Source: Candidatus Heimdallarchaeota archaeon (GTDB lineage: Archaea > Asgardarchaeota > Heimdallarchaeia > Heimdallarchaeales > Heimdallarchaeaceae). Taken from it: a DNA stretch of 64,000 nt. Positions 35,495-47,000 of this stretch are shown here, one piece after another. The stretch covers positions 148,001 through 212,000 of the forward strand of contig JAHLWR010000001.1 in assembly GCA_019057815.1 (NCBI GenBank), in the 5' to 3' direction. The notes below the pieces were generated by a model. That model did no database searches, was not told the origin of the DNA, and saw only the letters and a program-made list of their open reading frames with translations. Each line of letters starts with the position of its first letter. Within the stretch, counting starts at the first letter, position 1. The position numbers and the translations under genes were made by a program.

Positions 35495-35516
35495 TTGACA
35501 TTTTAGACAATGTCAA
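35495..35516. repeat. Perfect 8-bp inverted repeat
   Basis: TTGACATT (35495-35502) and AATGTCAA (35509-35516) form a perfect palindrome with a 6-base spacer. It lies between the wHTH gene at 35638 and a possible small gene, 700 bp before the ParA-type gene. It could be an operator, a partition site or a terminator stem. Confidence 0.55.
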
Positions 35517-35525
35517 AAAGATGTG

Positions 35526-35555
35526 ATAGAGTCATAAAGTAAGAAATGACTCTAT
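35526..35555. repeat. Perfect 10-bp inverted repeat
   Basis: ATAGAGTCAT (35526-35535) and ATGACTCTAT (35546-35555) are exact complements with a 10-base spacer, only 9 bp after the preceding palindrome. The sequence differs from the first repeat, so two proteins, or one RNA with two hairpins, may be involved. Confidence 0.55.
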
Positions 35556-35637
35556 TACATTACCCAAATTTCGGACGTTTGAGTGAATGATAATTGATAG
35601 TCTTTACTTTTAATCTTTTCCTTCTTTCAACACTTTT

Positions 35638-35964
35638 TTACCACTCATAACTGTAAATTTTAGTTTTTTTTTCTCTTTTTTGAAATTTCTGAGATTCTAA
35701 TATTGTCGTTATTTCGATTATTTTGTATGCTATTTGTTCACCAATTGAAGTTAAATATATATACCTGCTTCCGCGTATTATCTTCTGCTCGCTTTTAATC
35801 AGTTCTAAATCCTCTAAAACGTTAATAGCTGAATAGACTGATTTCTGACCACCAATAACGGAATTAATTAATGTTGAGATATTCGCCTTTCCTCCCAATT
35901 CTAGCAATGTTTCTAATACTTGCAAAGCTGATTTTTGCTCCAAACCCATTAAATACCTTGACAT
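35638..35964 (-). CDS. Winged helix-turn-helix transcription regulator
   Basis: The 108-residue protein is a single wHTH domain. ALQVLETLLELGGKANISTL covers the first helices, GGQKSVYSAINVLEDLELIK the recognition helix, and IIRGSRYIYLTSIGEQIAYK the beta-wing and last helix. It resembles archaeal MarR/PadR-type regulators. An AT-rich ATATAGTATATATT element at 35984-35997, 20-33 bp upstream of the ATG, suggests a leaderless transcript. It is divergent from the ParA operon (261-bp gap), and two perfect inverted repeats lie behind its 3' end. It is a candidate regulator of the neighbouring operon or of itself. Confidence 0.8.
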   Translation of the reverse strand: MSRYLMGLEQKSALQVLETLLELGGKANISTLINSVIGGQKSVYSAINVLEDLELIKSEQKIIRGSRYIYLTSIGEQIAYKIIEITTILESQKFQKREKKTKIYSYEW

Positions 35965-36225
35965 AATTAATTTTTTAAGGAGATATAGTATATATTTTTT
36001 TCGACAGTTAGAGTGTTGAAGCTATTAACAACAGATGCTATTTAATATAATGAAGAATAAGTTTAAACAGCTAATTAATACTTAAAGCAGTACGGTTGCG
36101 GGTAATGTTTTTATATTCGTTCAAATAAAGTAATATGGGTACATGAAAAAAGATCTGAAGAAAATAAATCAGTGATTTTTTCATGCTTTTTGACATGAAG
36201 TTTAGTGTCTAGGAGTCATAACTAG

Positions 36226-37116
36226 TTGATTCTGCAAAAGTTGTCATGTAGACAAAGAATAGATGTGATTATGCTTCACAGTCAGAAAGGAGGACCTGGT
36301 AAGACCACTCTATCGTGTAATATAGCGCACGAGTTAGCTAAGAGAGGGAAGAAAACTGTTATTATCGATCTTGATGTAGCTCAACCTACTTTACAACATA
36401 TTTTCAATATTCCTAAAAAGGACATTAAAATCACTATTAATGACATTCTCTTAGGTAATGGTATCCTCTCTGAAAACAATATCTCTTCTACTTCCGTCCC
36501 TAACCTTTCCATTATCACTGCAAGCGAAAAAATAGTATATGGCGAAGGATTACTTTCTTTGTTGAAAAGTATCCATGAACATTCATATTTCATACTGCAT
36601 GAAATGATGAGAATATTACAGAGAATGAGTTATCAATATGTAGTTCTAGATTGTGCGCCAGGATACCGAATAGAATCTGTCCACGCTGCAACTATAGCTG
36701 ACGCTAGAATATTTGTCATTCGTCCTTCCACATTCAGTTTTGAAGGAGCTAAAGAAATGCTTCAAGACATCTACAAGAAACTCTCTTATCAATCACTGAA
36801 TTTCTTCGTTTTCAACCAGATACCACCAGAACTTAAAGTTAAGAGTCTCAAAATCTTGCACAAATGGAAAGAAGAACTGGAGAGAGAAACTGGAATAGAT
36901 CCCATTTTTCTCGGTTTCTTCAACCTTTCTTATGATATTATAGAGAACTGCATCCATGGAGAGTATTTCTTCCCCCGAAAGCATTCTTTGTATAATCAAC
37001 TTTCTTGTATGGTCGACAATGTTACACAAAATATTGATCTATTGAAAACACAAGATGAGATAGGAGCAGGTTCTAAAAAACGTATAGCTCTTGAAACTGC
37101 TACTAATGGAGAGTGA
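36226..37116 (+). CDS. ParA/MinD-type ATPase heading the giant-protein operon
   Basis: The protein contains the deviant Walker A motif QKGGPGKTT (signature K21, K26 counted from the TTG at 36226). VIIDLDVAQPTL and VVLDCAPGYR (switch II/Walker B) follow, then IRPSTFSFEGAKEML, typical of MinD/ParA ATPases that dimerise on ATP and position cargo on DNA or membrane. The start is uncertain: TTG 36226 gives 296 residues, while GTG 36265 gives the usual short N-terminus (MIMLHSQKGG). No ParB gene is nearby and no clear C-terminal membrane-targeting helix is seen. It is followed after 4 bp by the next gene, so it is cotranscribed with the two very large surface proteins. Confidence 0.88.
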   Translation: MILQKLSCRQRIDVIMLHSQKGGPGKTTLSCNIAHELAKRGKKTVIIDLDVAQPTLQHIFNIPKKDIKITINDILLGNGILSENNISSTSVPNLSIITASEKIVYGEGLLSLLKSIHEHSYFILHEMMRILQRMSYQYVVLDCAPGYRIESVHAATIADARIFVIRPSTFSFEGAKEMLQDIYKKLSYQSLNFFVFNQIPPELKVKSLKILHKWKEELERETGIDPIFLGFFNLSYDIIENCIHGEYFFPRKHSLYNQLSCMVDNVTQNIDLLKTQDEIGAGSKKRIALETATNGE

Positions 37117-37120
37117 GAAA

Positions 37121-37840
37121 ATGGTTTTGGAGCTTTTTTACACGAATACTGAGGATTTTTTGGAAGAAAATAATTTTACCACCTTTATATACGAAATGTT
37201 TTATTCTACTAGTAATTATCACGAAGGTTCCGTCATACTAACTTACTACAAACGAAGAAGTATGACAACAATGAAAACTCAAAACAAAATTGTTTCAAAA
37301 CAGTTTGATGGCTATTTTTACAATTATTTAAGAACACATTTTCACCTTTATTTTTTTGGTAATTTTACGCTTACACAGTTCTCATTAACTGTGTATTTTT
37401 GGGGAGAGCAAGAAAATTGTAGTGACGGAACCATTGTTTTTTACAATTTCTTCTCTTCCCACTATTCCCCCAATGGTTACATGCAACTTGAAAAGGGAAA
37501 AGAGTGCAAGGAGACGCATAGGTTTGGGAAAAAAGATAGGTTATTAGAAAATAAAAACCTTCCTTCATTCTCCCTAAATCTTCTGTTATGTGAAACAGAA
37601 GAAAAGAAGGTTAATGCTTTCTTTTCTCTTAATGTATGTCATGAAGGGAGTATATTTCTCGATCGATTATTGATTCAAGGAGTGAAGAGGGGATTAGTGA
37701 GTAAGGAAAGACTGGTTTGGAAAGAAGATGGTCAAATAATAGAATTCCTCTTTCCCTACTCCTCCCTAAATCTTTATTCTAGCCTTTTTTTGAACTATAA
37801 TACAGCATTAAATGGAGTAAAAATTAAACTATGGAAGTGA
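37121..37840 (+). CDS. Protein of unknown function in the ParA-giant operon
   Basis: I take the ATG at 37121 (239 residues), 4 bp after the ParA stop; an ATG at 37106 overlapping that stop is also possible. The protein is rich in Phe and Tyr with many alternating strands (LHLYFFGNFTLTQFSLTVYFW, GSIFLDRLLIQGV) and resembles a beta-rich soluble domain. No signal peptide or membrane segment is seen. No family is recognised. Because it lies between a positioning ATPase and two exported giants (next start 4 bp after its stop), it could be an adaptor or chaperone linking the ATPase to the giants. Confidence 0.7.
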   Translation: MVLELFYTNTEDFLEENNFTTFIYEMFYSTSNYHEGSVILTYYKRRSMTTMKTQNKIVSKQFDGYFYNYLRTHFHLYFFGNFTLTQFSLTVYFWGEQENCSDGTIVFYNFFSSHYSPNGYMQLEKGKECKETHRFGKKDRLLENKNLPSFSLNLLLCETEEKKVNAFFSLNVCHEGSIFLDRLLIQGVKRGLVSKERLVWKEDGQIIEFLFPYSSLNLYSSLFLNYNTALNGVKIKLWK

Positions 37841-37844
37841 AATA

Positions 37845-40800
37845 ATGAAAGACAAAAGGAAATTATCAATATTATTTGTTGTTTTATTTGTTAGTCAGAT
37901 TGCCATTAGTGCAAGTGTAAGTGCTGAAATACTTTATCCTGTTATTTCTAACATACATCATACACCAATTAATCCTTCTCCTGAGGACACAGTTACAGTT
38001 CTTGCTGATGTATCGCATGGAATGGGATTAAGTGAAGTCAAACTTAATTATCTCTCTGAAAGTGAAAATGAGTGGAATTATATCAATATGGTATCTGATG
38101 TCGAATGCGTTTTTTATGGCCATATAACTCCCTATCCCGTTGATTCCTTCATCACTTATCAGATTGTTTCAACATCTATTAATGGTTTCACACGAATGTC
38201 TTCGAATTACACTTACACTGTTTATGAGTACAATGTTCCAACCATTACAAATGTAAAAAGAGATCCATCTCAACCAATGTATGATGAACTTGTCAATATA
38301 ACTGCTAAGGTTTATGATACACTATCTATAAGCTCAGTCTTTTTGAAGTATACACTTGATCAAGGAAGTACAACTACTGTTCCGATGTCCTTTAATTCGA
38401 ATGATAGTTTATATTTTGCTCAAATACCTAACACAAATATCAATACTTCTGTCAATTATTGGATTGAGGCAACAAATGATGAGACACATACAAGTTCTTC
38501 CAAGGTTTTTCATTATATTTCATTAGGTTATGTTCCATTTCTTTATGAGATTTGGACTGATCCTTTTAATGCTACTGAAGGATATCCTTTAACGTTTTTT
38601 GTTAGTTTGTTTAGTCGTTGTGTTATTGTTGAGGGGTACATTTACTATAAAATCAATCAAGGAGGAACAGAATCACTTAATCTTACTCAAACGGATGAAA
38701 TAATGTGGAGTTCTGAAAGTATCCTTGGAGATAATCTTGTGGGAGGGTATATACTTGAGTATTGGTGTCAGTTTAACTACTCACATGATGGAAGTTATCA
38801 TCTTTATCCTTCTAACCCAACTCATAATTTCAAAACGATAGTAGAAAATAACAATCCAACTATTGATTCTGTAAATATTTATCCTATATCTATAAATAAA
38901 GGCGACGACGTGACTATCAATGTTACAATAACTGACCAAAGTATAATAGATGTTGAATGCATTTATTTGATTCCAGGGAAAACAGATGAGACACATCTAG
39001 TTATGAATGAAATAACGGGAACAAACATTTGGACAACCACAATACTTACAACAGATCTTCTTGAGAACGCAAGTGTTGTCCTAACTATAACGGTAAAAGA
39101 TACGAATGGTATGGAAACTATAGTCTATTCAGGATTTTTCATCAATGATGGCAGTCCACCCATTTTATATGGTGTTGAAGATTTGCGAGAACACCAAATC
39201 TGTCATACATATGAACATACTTTCTATGTTTATGTAAACGACACAAGTGAAATTGACTATGTGAAACTCAAACTTTGGACAGAAAATGGTTCACTGTTTT
39301 ATGGGGAGTATTACATGGTTAAAGGAGGAACACACATTTATTATTATACTCTAGATAACGCTCCGTTTGAAACTAGTTTATTCACTTGGATGACTTACAA
39401 TTTTATTGCTTGTGACATATTTGGTTATACTGTAGAATCAGAAGAGTTTACTTACTATGTTTATGATTATTCAGGACCCATATTCAGTTTTAATGCAGTA
39501 GAAGAGTATGATTACCATGAAACACCTGAACTTCATGTAATAATTAATGATAGAGGAGGAACAGGAGTTCAGTCCTCTTCTATCGTTTATAGTGATGACG
39601 ATTGGAGTACTAGTTACTATTTATCTTTAAGCTATATCGATGATAATGAGTATAAAGTAATATTGCCTGAACTACTATATGAGTCATCAAGAGAATATTA
39701 TTTCACTGCTATAGATTTTGCTAATAATCCCTCACAATCAGTAATTTTTGAATATACTTCAGTTGATGCTTCTCCACCTACTATAATTGATTTTAAAATA
39801 AATAATAATCAACCTGTTACAAATCTTGATCAAGAATTAACAGTAGAAATATGGTTAGAAGATGTTAATTTTATAACTTGGGTTGATATTGAACTACTAT
39901 CTGAGTACAATCACGCGGGTACTTGGTGGCAAAAAGAGCTTTATGATAGTGGAGATAATGTTTACTTTACTAGAACGTTTGATTACAATTTGGTAGGGTG
40001 TGACATCATTGAATATTACTTCTCTGTTCAAGATTCTTTAAACCAGTATGATTTTTCCGTTCATTATCAAATTACCGTTATTGACGCAATTTTGCCTACT
40101 CTCAGTACGACAGTTGTTACTCAAGGAACAGCAAATGTCTTGACCAGAAATATAGTTTATTGGCAAGAAGAAGTAGAACCAGATGTTTATGTTGCCCGTA
40201 ATGCTTATTGGTTCAATGAATCAGCAGAAGATCTCTATTTTGAAGTTGTTGCTGATGACGAGACAGAATTAGATGAAGTCTATTTTGAATACAGTTATGG
40301 AACTTATGGTAGTTGGGGAGAACATTACACTTTCACTCAAGTCGGTACATCAACTACTTATGATGTTACAATTGATATGACTATTTTTTCCGCAGAAAAA
40401 ACTAATGATGGTTATAGTATTATAGATGTTGAAAATGGGAGATTCTTCTTCCGAATTATAGCAAAAGATACAAGTGGTAACATTCGATATTGGAACCCTA
40501 CTGAACCCTTTGAATTATGGGATGGAGAAGCTCCAACTATAATTAATATGCAACAATCCCACACATCTCTAAAAGGAGGGCAGAATATAGACTTTTCAAT
40601 CACTTTAAATGATAATTTTAAAGGAATCATTGATAACTTTTTCCCTTCAGGTTTTGCATTTATTCGCTTTAAACACGGAGCTTCAGACACTGGTTGGATT
40701 GTTATGCAACTTAGTGAATCCTCATCATTCGATTACACGTGGACTACTCCAAATGTAGATAGTACTCAAACTTGTTATGTGTGGTTTAAAGTTGGGGATT

Positions 40801-43800
40801 TAAATGCTTTAAAAACAGGTTGGGAACTCAGTGAACAAAAAGATTCTTGGAATAACAATCAAACTTATGTCGATTATTGTTCATTCACTATTATAGATAG
40901 TACAGGACCAGATATTAGTAACTGGTCTTATGGTGGTCCTGCGTGGACGAGTACTAACCCTTTTGTAGATTACAGTCAAACGCTTTATGTTGATGTGCAA
41001 TTAACTGATGTTTCAGGAGTTAATTCTGCTAAATTATATTTCAGTGATACATGGACTTGGGTAAATTTTGATAATATGGTCCTAATCTCTGGTGATCAAT
41101 TTTCAGGTATTTGGAGAGGAGAAATTAGTTCATCTTATCTGTTCTCTGTTTATGATTTTAATGATATTTCTGATATCCATTTCAAAGTTGTTGCAATAGA
41201 TAGTGAAAGCAATACATATGAAGAACTTTCACCGGGATGGCTGGATATTAGAGATTTTGTTTCCCCAGTAATAACTTCAGGTCCCACTTGCTCTCACTCA
41301 CAGATTTACCAAGGACAAACTATTAGATTTGATATTAGTGCCCACGATTACGGAAAAGGGATGTCTACTTTCTTATTATACGCTGTGAGAATAAGAATAG
41401 ATGGAGGAGCTTCTGTTGCTATGGTATTGGATAATGGAGATGAATGGTATTATCAATATACTGTTTTTAGATCTATTGGTGTGCACAATGTTCAATTTTA
41501 CCTTTATGATGAGGATTTATCAATGGCCCTTGATACTCCTTCAAACATCTATGTGACAGCATACAATATTTTAACCTATGAAGTCTTAGATGGTATCGGA
41601 CCAACAATAGAGGACGCTAACGATTGGACATATGAAGGTTCAGCATGGAAAAACAGTAAAAATCTCGAGGCACATGTACCAACTACAAGTATAGATGAAA
41701 CATGGTTATTAGATTTAAGTTATAGTTTAACAATTACAGCTGAAATTACTGATGTATCAGGAATACAGTACGCACGGCTATACTATAGCAGCTCCCGTTC
41801 CACTTTTTCCAACTATGTTCCGATGTCTCATACAACTGGAAATAATTACCAAGCAACTATCTCTGCAAACATTTTACAATCAATATATTCTGATACTGCA
41901 CCAGAATCTGTGAATGATATTATATATTTCAAAATTTATGCTGTTGATAGTTCATCATCACAAAATTATAATAACAGAGAGACCTATGATGATGATATCT
42001 TCTTCGAGATATGGGATTATGGAGGACCAACATATTCAAATTATGTTACTCCTAGCTCGGCTTCTATAGGTTCACAAATAACTATTAGAGTAGATGTGAT
42101 AGACCATATAGGCGTTTATAACAATTATTACAATGTTAAATTTGTTTGTGACGGCACTACTTACGGTTGGTACAGTATGAGTCGTATTTCAGGAGATAAG
42201 TTTGATGGAACATATCAATATATATGGGCAGTTCAAAATCATCATAGTAAAACTTGTATTATAACTTTTCAATTTAAAGATATTATGGGAGAAAGAGTAG
42301 AATGGGATCCTTTTTTGAACCTTTGGGCTACATATGATTATAGGGTAAATGTTTTAACAACTGACAGTTCTCAGTCTTTCCAAATTTACGATAACACAGA
42401 TCCTGTTATTAGTAACCATTACGTATCTCCTTCAGATCCTGAATATAACGAACAATTCAGATTTTATGCGTGTGCAACAGATTCATATACTAGCATAAGC
42501 AGTGTCTGGGCTGAATGGTGGGTAGAAGGCGTAAAACAAACAGATATTTCAATGTCTTTTGACTCTGGTACCACTTATAAATCCGCACTTGTTGGAACAT
42601 ATTCCTATAACACTCAAATTAAATATATTATTCACGCTAAAGACATTAATAACAATGAAGAAACAACTTCACTAATAACTTTCTACATAGAAGACACTGT
42701 TTTGCCTACTGTTTCTAATACATACCATACACCCAATCCTATAATCTCTGGTACAAATACACTATATGTTTATACAACCTTTAGTGATAGCGGTTCTGGT
42801 ATAAACACTCCACAAATATGTTATTGGATAGATGGCACACTTTATGGTTATTATACTATGACACATGATACTGGAGGTACATATTATTATGCCATAGATA
42901 TTAGTGGTGTCGGCTTTTCAGAAGGAATAGAGTATAGAACCAGTTGTACAGATGTTGCTGGAAACACTAAATACAGTAGTATATATGGGCCATATTTCTT
43001 CCAAGATACAACAAACCCATCAATTAGTGCAATTACACGAACACCAACAACGGTATATTCACTCGATGATGTAGTAGTAAGAGCTTCTGTAACCGACACG
43101 GGATCCGGTGTTGATTGTGTCCGTTTATACTTCAAACGTTTATCTACTTGGCAGTATGTCCCTATGTCCATAGTAAGTGGAAAATATCAAGGAACTTATT
43201 TTTGTGGTGGTACAGGCCACACCGACCAATATTATGTTAGAACCTGGGATAATGCAGGAAATTACGCCCAATCATCTACTTACTCTTACGTCGTCCAAAG
43301 TGGAGGAGGATGGCCACCTTGGCAACCATCCGTTGAAGGATTAACTCATTCTGTAGATCTTTCTAATCAGTACGATGAAGGAGTTCTGTACTTGGATAAA
43401 CAACAACATATTTTCAGTCATCCTGAACTTATTAAACACGTTATTGTTGAATATAAAAGTATAGGTGAACCTTCATGGCATAAGGTTGTGCCTTTAGAAA
43501 ACGAAGAGTTTTACTCTGCTTATATCGCCTCTGCTACTTCACTCGTTTTAGATTACAGAGTAATTATTCACATGATAACAAATCAAATAATTACTTCAGA
43601 AATACAATCTTTAGAACTTATCGATTTAACACCCCCTAACATTATCGTTGACTATTCTCCTCTAAACCCCGAATACGATGAGATTGTTCAGTTTAATATA
43701 CAAGTAAGGGATTCAAGTGGAATCAATGAAACATTTTGCCATTACTCTTTTGGTGATGAATGGAATACTATTACTTTTAATTCACAGATACTTAATGAAA

Positions 43801-44060
43801 AAGAAGGAGTAGTATACAATTATTCTCATCAATTAAATCAAACTGTACGTTTCATTTTTGAAACAAGAGATAATAACGGAAATGTAAATCAAACTCATTT
43901 CTATGAGTTTATAGTTTTTTCACCAATTGAAGATAATCCTTTGGATAGTAATTCACAATGGATCTATGGCCTATACAGCATAGGAGGATTATTTGGAGTT
44001 GGTGGAGTTGCAACTCTTCTAACTATATTTATTAAAAGAATCTGGAGGAAAAGAAAATGA
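37845..44060 (+). CDS. 2071-residue secreted Ig-like repeat protein with a C-terminal membrane anchor
   Basis: A signal peptide (LSILFVVLFVSQIAISASVSA) is followed by an uninterrupted series of about 18-20 Ig/Y_Y_Y-like beta-sandwich units of roughly 95-110 residues. Typical units read PxISNxxxxPxxPxxxD, then VTDxSGIxxVxLYY, a W or Y, then MxxxSGxxYxxxI and IxYxxxAxDxxGN. One such unit also ends the beta-helix protein at 26476. The C-terminus has one membrane segment (YSIGGLFGVGGVATLLTIFI) and a basic RIWRKRK tail, so almost all of it is extracellular. Ig arrays of this kind form long rods or adhesive fibres. It is the third gene of the ParA operon, and its stop overlaps the ATG of the 4628-residue protein (ATGA). 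Confidence 0.85.
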   Translation: MKDKRKLSILFVVLFVSQIAISASVSAEILYPVISNIHHTPINPSPEDTVTVLADVSHGMGLSEVKLNYLSESENEWNYINMVSDVECVFYGHITPYPVDSFITYQIVSTSINGFTRMSSNYTYTVYEYNVPTITNVKRDPSQPMYDELVNITAKVYDTLSISSVFLKYTLDQGSTTTVPMSFNSNDSLYFAQIPNTNINTSVNYWIEATNDETHTSSSKVFHYISLGYVPFLYEIWTDPFNATEGYPLTFFVSLFSRCVIVEGYIYYKINQGGTESLNLTQTDEIMWSSESILGDNLVGGYILEYWCQFNYSHDGSYHLYPSNPTHNFKTIVENNNPTIDSVNIYPISINKGDDVTINVTITDQSIIDVECIYLIPGKTDETHLVMNEITGTNIWTTTILTTDLLENASVVLTITVKDTNGMETIVYSGFFINDGSPPILYGVEDLREHQICHTYEHTFYVYVNDTSEIDYVKLKLWTENGSLFYGEYYMVKGGTHIYYYTLDNAPFETSLFTWMTYNFIACDIFGYTVESEEFTYYVYDYSGPIFSFNAVEEYDYHETPELHVIINDRGGTGVQSSSIVYSDDDWSTSYYLSLSYIDDNEYKVILPELLYESSREYYFTAIDFANNPSQSVIFEYTSVDASPPTIIDFKINNNQPVTNLDQELTVEIWLEDVNFITWVDIELLSEYNHAGTWWQKELYDSGDNVYFTRTFDYNLVGCDIIEYYFSVQDSLNQYDFSVHYQITVIDAILPTLSTTVVTQGTANVLTRNIVYWQEEVEPDVYVARNAYWFNESAEDLYFEVVADDETELDEVYFEYSYGTYGSWGEHYTFTQVGTSTTYDVTIDMTIFSAEKTNDGYSIIDVENGRFFFRIIAKDTSGNIRYWNPTEPFELWDGEAPTIINMQQSHTSLKGGQNIDFSITLNDNFKGIIDNFFPSGFAFIRFKHGASDTGWIVMQLSESSSFDYTWTTPNVDSTQTCYVWFKVGDLNALKTGWELSEQKDSWNNNQTYVDYCSFTIIDSTGPDISNWSYGGPAWTSTNPFVDYSQTLYVDVQLTDVSGVNSAKLYFSDTWTWVNFDNMVLISGDQFSGIWRGEISSSYLFSVYDFNDISDIHFKVVAIDSESNTYEELSPGWLDIRDFVSPVITSGPTCSHSQIYQGQTIRFDISAHDYGKGMSTFLLYAVRIRIDGGASVAMVLDNGDEWYYQYTVFRSIGVHNVQFYLYDEDLSMALDTPSNIYVTAYNILTYEVLDGIGPTIEDANDWTYEGSAWKNSKNLEAHVPTTSIDETWLLDLSYSLTITAEITDVSGIQYARLYYSSSRSTFSNYVPMSHTTGNNYQATISANILQSIYSDTAPESVNDIIYFKIYAVDSSSSQNYNNRETYDDDIFFEIWDYGGPTYSNYVTPSSASIGSQITIRVDVIDHIGVYNNYYNVKFVCDGTTYGWYSMSRISGDKFDGTYQYIWAVQNHHSKTCIITFQFKDIMGERVEWDPFLNLWATYDYRVNVLTTDSSQSFQIYDNTDPVISNHYVSPSDPEYNEQFRFYACATDSYTSISSVWAEWWVEGVKQTDISMSFDSGTTYKSALVGTYSYNTQIKYIIHAKDINNNEETTSLITFYIEDTVLPTVSNTYHTPNPIISGTNTLYVYTTFSDSGSGINTPQICYWIDGTLYGYYTMTHDTGGTYYYAIDISGVGFSEGIEYRTSCTDVAGNTKYSSIYGPYFFQDTTNPSISAITRTPTTVYSLDDVVVRASVTDTGSGVDCVRLYFKRLSTWQYVPMSIVSGKYQGTYFCGGTGHTDQYYVRTWDNAGNYAQSSTYSYVVQSGGGWPPWQPSVEGLTHSVDLSNQYDEGVLYLDKQQHIFSHPELIKHVIVEYKSIGEPSWHKVVPLENEEFYSAYIASATSLVLDYRVIIHMITNQIITSEIQSLELIDLTPPNIIVDYSPLNPEYDEIVQFNIQVRDSSGINETFCHYSFGDEWNTITFNSQILNEKEGVVYNYSHQLNQTVRFIFETRDNNGNVNQTHFYEFIVFSPIEDNPLDSNSQWIYGLYSIGGLFGVGGVATLLTIFIKRIWRKRK

Positions 44061-47000
44061 AGAAAAATCAAATAATTAATTTAATTACCAAAAAGAAAAG
44101 ACCTATTATTCAGATTATAACGACTCTATTCATTATATCTTCTTTACTGATAATGGATATTTCACCTTATCTTATTTCTGCAGAGAATAATGACAACTAC
44201 ACGTTTTTTTACGATGATTTCATGTTTACGACTGTAAATTCTACAGCTATTTGGGGAGGAACACGTGATATAGAAAATGGAAAACTAGTTGTCCAAGAAG
44301 GGAGAAAAGCATATGCAATTTGTAGTTTAGACCTATGGAACGGGTATACCGATTTAATACTAAAAGTAGCAATTTCACTTGGACAAACATCTCCTTCTGC
44401 AAGGATTGTTGTTCGTGATGCTAATACTTCTGAGATTCTTTTCAGTGATCATCCTTCAAATATTCATTCAGTAGAAATCAATCTTCTTCCTTTTGTTGAC
44501 CTTACTTCTACTCATCTCAAATTAGAAATACATGGATATGTAAAATTTGATATTATTAAGATTTATACTCCTAATCTTTTCTTATATAATCTACTTTTGG
44601 ATGATAATGTAGAAGATGTTCTGGTGAATGAAGTAAGTGAATCTTCTTATCTTGAAGATGGTCAACAAGCACTTTTCAGACCTTATAGCCGATATGTTTC
44701 TTTCAATCCTGAAGCAGGGAGAGGAAGCTATCTAATGGAAACTGAAGATTATTTCATTCCTTATTTTAATGATATTTGTTTAGTTGGACAAATAGCTAGG
44801 ATGAGTTTTGAAATAGAAGATGAATCAGCATTTGATTCAACGGTTAGGTTTGTTATAGAAGCTAAGTTTTACCATGGAAGAGCAGTAGAATACAAGATAC
44901 TTGCAGACATTACTGAAAGATTAGATGGTTATTCAACGCCTATTTATATCCCTCTAGATTCTCTAAAAGGGCAAGATGTTTCATTCCTCATTCATATCTT
45001 TCCACAACTCTCACTTGATTCTCCTCTTCCTTACATGGCTATTTCTTACTTGGGGATAACAGCTCAGGCTTCTCCCAAGATAAATGGAAGGGAATTTGAC
45101 GCCATAGATTATTCTACAAAAGACGTTTATACACAAATCACTCCTGCAACGGTGAATGGGGAGGAAAATCTTGTTTTAGCTAGAGATAGAGAAGGTACTA
45201 TTGCCACTTATCGGACTTTCATAGGAACAAACTATTCTCACTTAAGCTGTGATGGTTTTGTCTTATCAGAGTATTTAGATGAATCAGTTAGTGGAGCTTG
45301 GTCCCCCGATGAATCTGGAGAATCTTTAACTTTTGATTTATTTGAAGCGAAAAAAGGAGTGATAACTGTACAATCTGACAAGTTCGTGTTTACTACAGGT
45401 ACTTTGGAAGCTTATTTCTCTGTTTTTGAATATGGTGTAGCAACTGGTTTTATTTACAAATATGAAGGTAGTAACGAGTTTTGGACTATTGCTGTTCAAA
45501 AGATAGAAGAATCAAGAGATTTGGCTTTGCTTATTCATAATCATGCAATAGTAGACACTATCCCTCTCATTGAAGATATTTCTAGTGATGTTTCAGTAAA
45601 GATTATCAAGAACTTATTCCTCGATTCTTATCATATTTATGTTAATGATCAATTAACTTTTGTTCGTTCTCATGGTACTGCTTCAGCAAAAGTTGGATTT
45701 TATTATCGGGTTATTGATAATACAGATTTCGGACAATACTATCCAGCTCAATTTCATAGTATTGATCTCTTCTCTGTTGGGAAATATGATATAACACGCA
45801 TGTATTTAACTGTCCAAAATCCCATGAAACAAGAAACAAGGATTAAAGTCAAGGAAAGTTATTCAGATGAATCTTTATACATAAGAGAAAGAGAAATTGC
45901 TGAATTCTTAATACCTCATACTGACGGTTTCGAAACTTTTGTTGTTCATTGTATAGTTCCTAGTATACATAATAGAATCACGTTAGAACTTGATACAGAT
46001 GTTTTAGTCTATGTATATCAACTAGGTTTCCTTAGTTATAGCTCCTTTGGAGAAACAAGAGATGCGTGTAAATATTACAAGATAGCACCTTCAATAATTG
46101 AAAATGATGAAGGAAGAAGAGTTTTTACAGAAAAAATAGTCATTAAAGACGAATTAGAGTGGGTTACCTACGATATGGAATTACAAGAAGGGTTCTTTTA
46201 CATCTATGCAGATACCACACCAGACGACAATCTAGAATTTGAGATTAGTATCCGTCCTATTAATGCAAGTGAGTATGACCTTTTTACTTCTATAGGTACA
46301 GTCTATTTCCTTGAAAAGGATAGCAAAACTTACGGTCATCATCTTTTCATTAATTCTTCAACACTGGAAAATGTTCCTGCAGAATTAGATATTTATGAAG
46401 TAAAAATCAACGTTACTTCTTCTGATTATCCTATTAGTGTCCAAAGTTTAGCTACACGTAGTGTTTCTGATAAGATGGCTGGAGATGATTATTCCAACCT
46501 ATTGAGTGATGTTGAAGGATGGAGAGAAGAATGGGATATAGATTCTTCATCGTATACCTACTTAGACCAAACTGAATGGTATACTGATGTAGCTTTTTCT
46601 GCTTTAAACGGAGGACCAGCTGAAAACTGGTTCAGCCCAACAATTGCTGATTATGCTACTAATACCTTCAATGATATTTTTGATTTTGAAGAAGAAGACA
46701 CAGAAAAATTCAATGGATTTTATCTTTCTGAAGGTTATACAGTTAATAATGGTCTTCTCGACGTACAATTAACAGATTGTACAGGCACTAGTTGTGTAAT
46801 GAGTATAGGTGCAAATAGTGATATATCGCTTAATACTACAAAATACTACCATTTTGAAATAACTGTAAGAACAAACTCAGATCAAAATATGCGTTTTTAT
46901 GGTATAAGAGCCAATACAGACACTGGAAAAACATATGGTGAAAGCAGTTATATTCTTCTTCATTCCGAGCTTTCGACACAAAGATGGTTCAATCAAAGTT

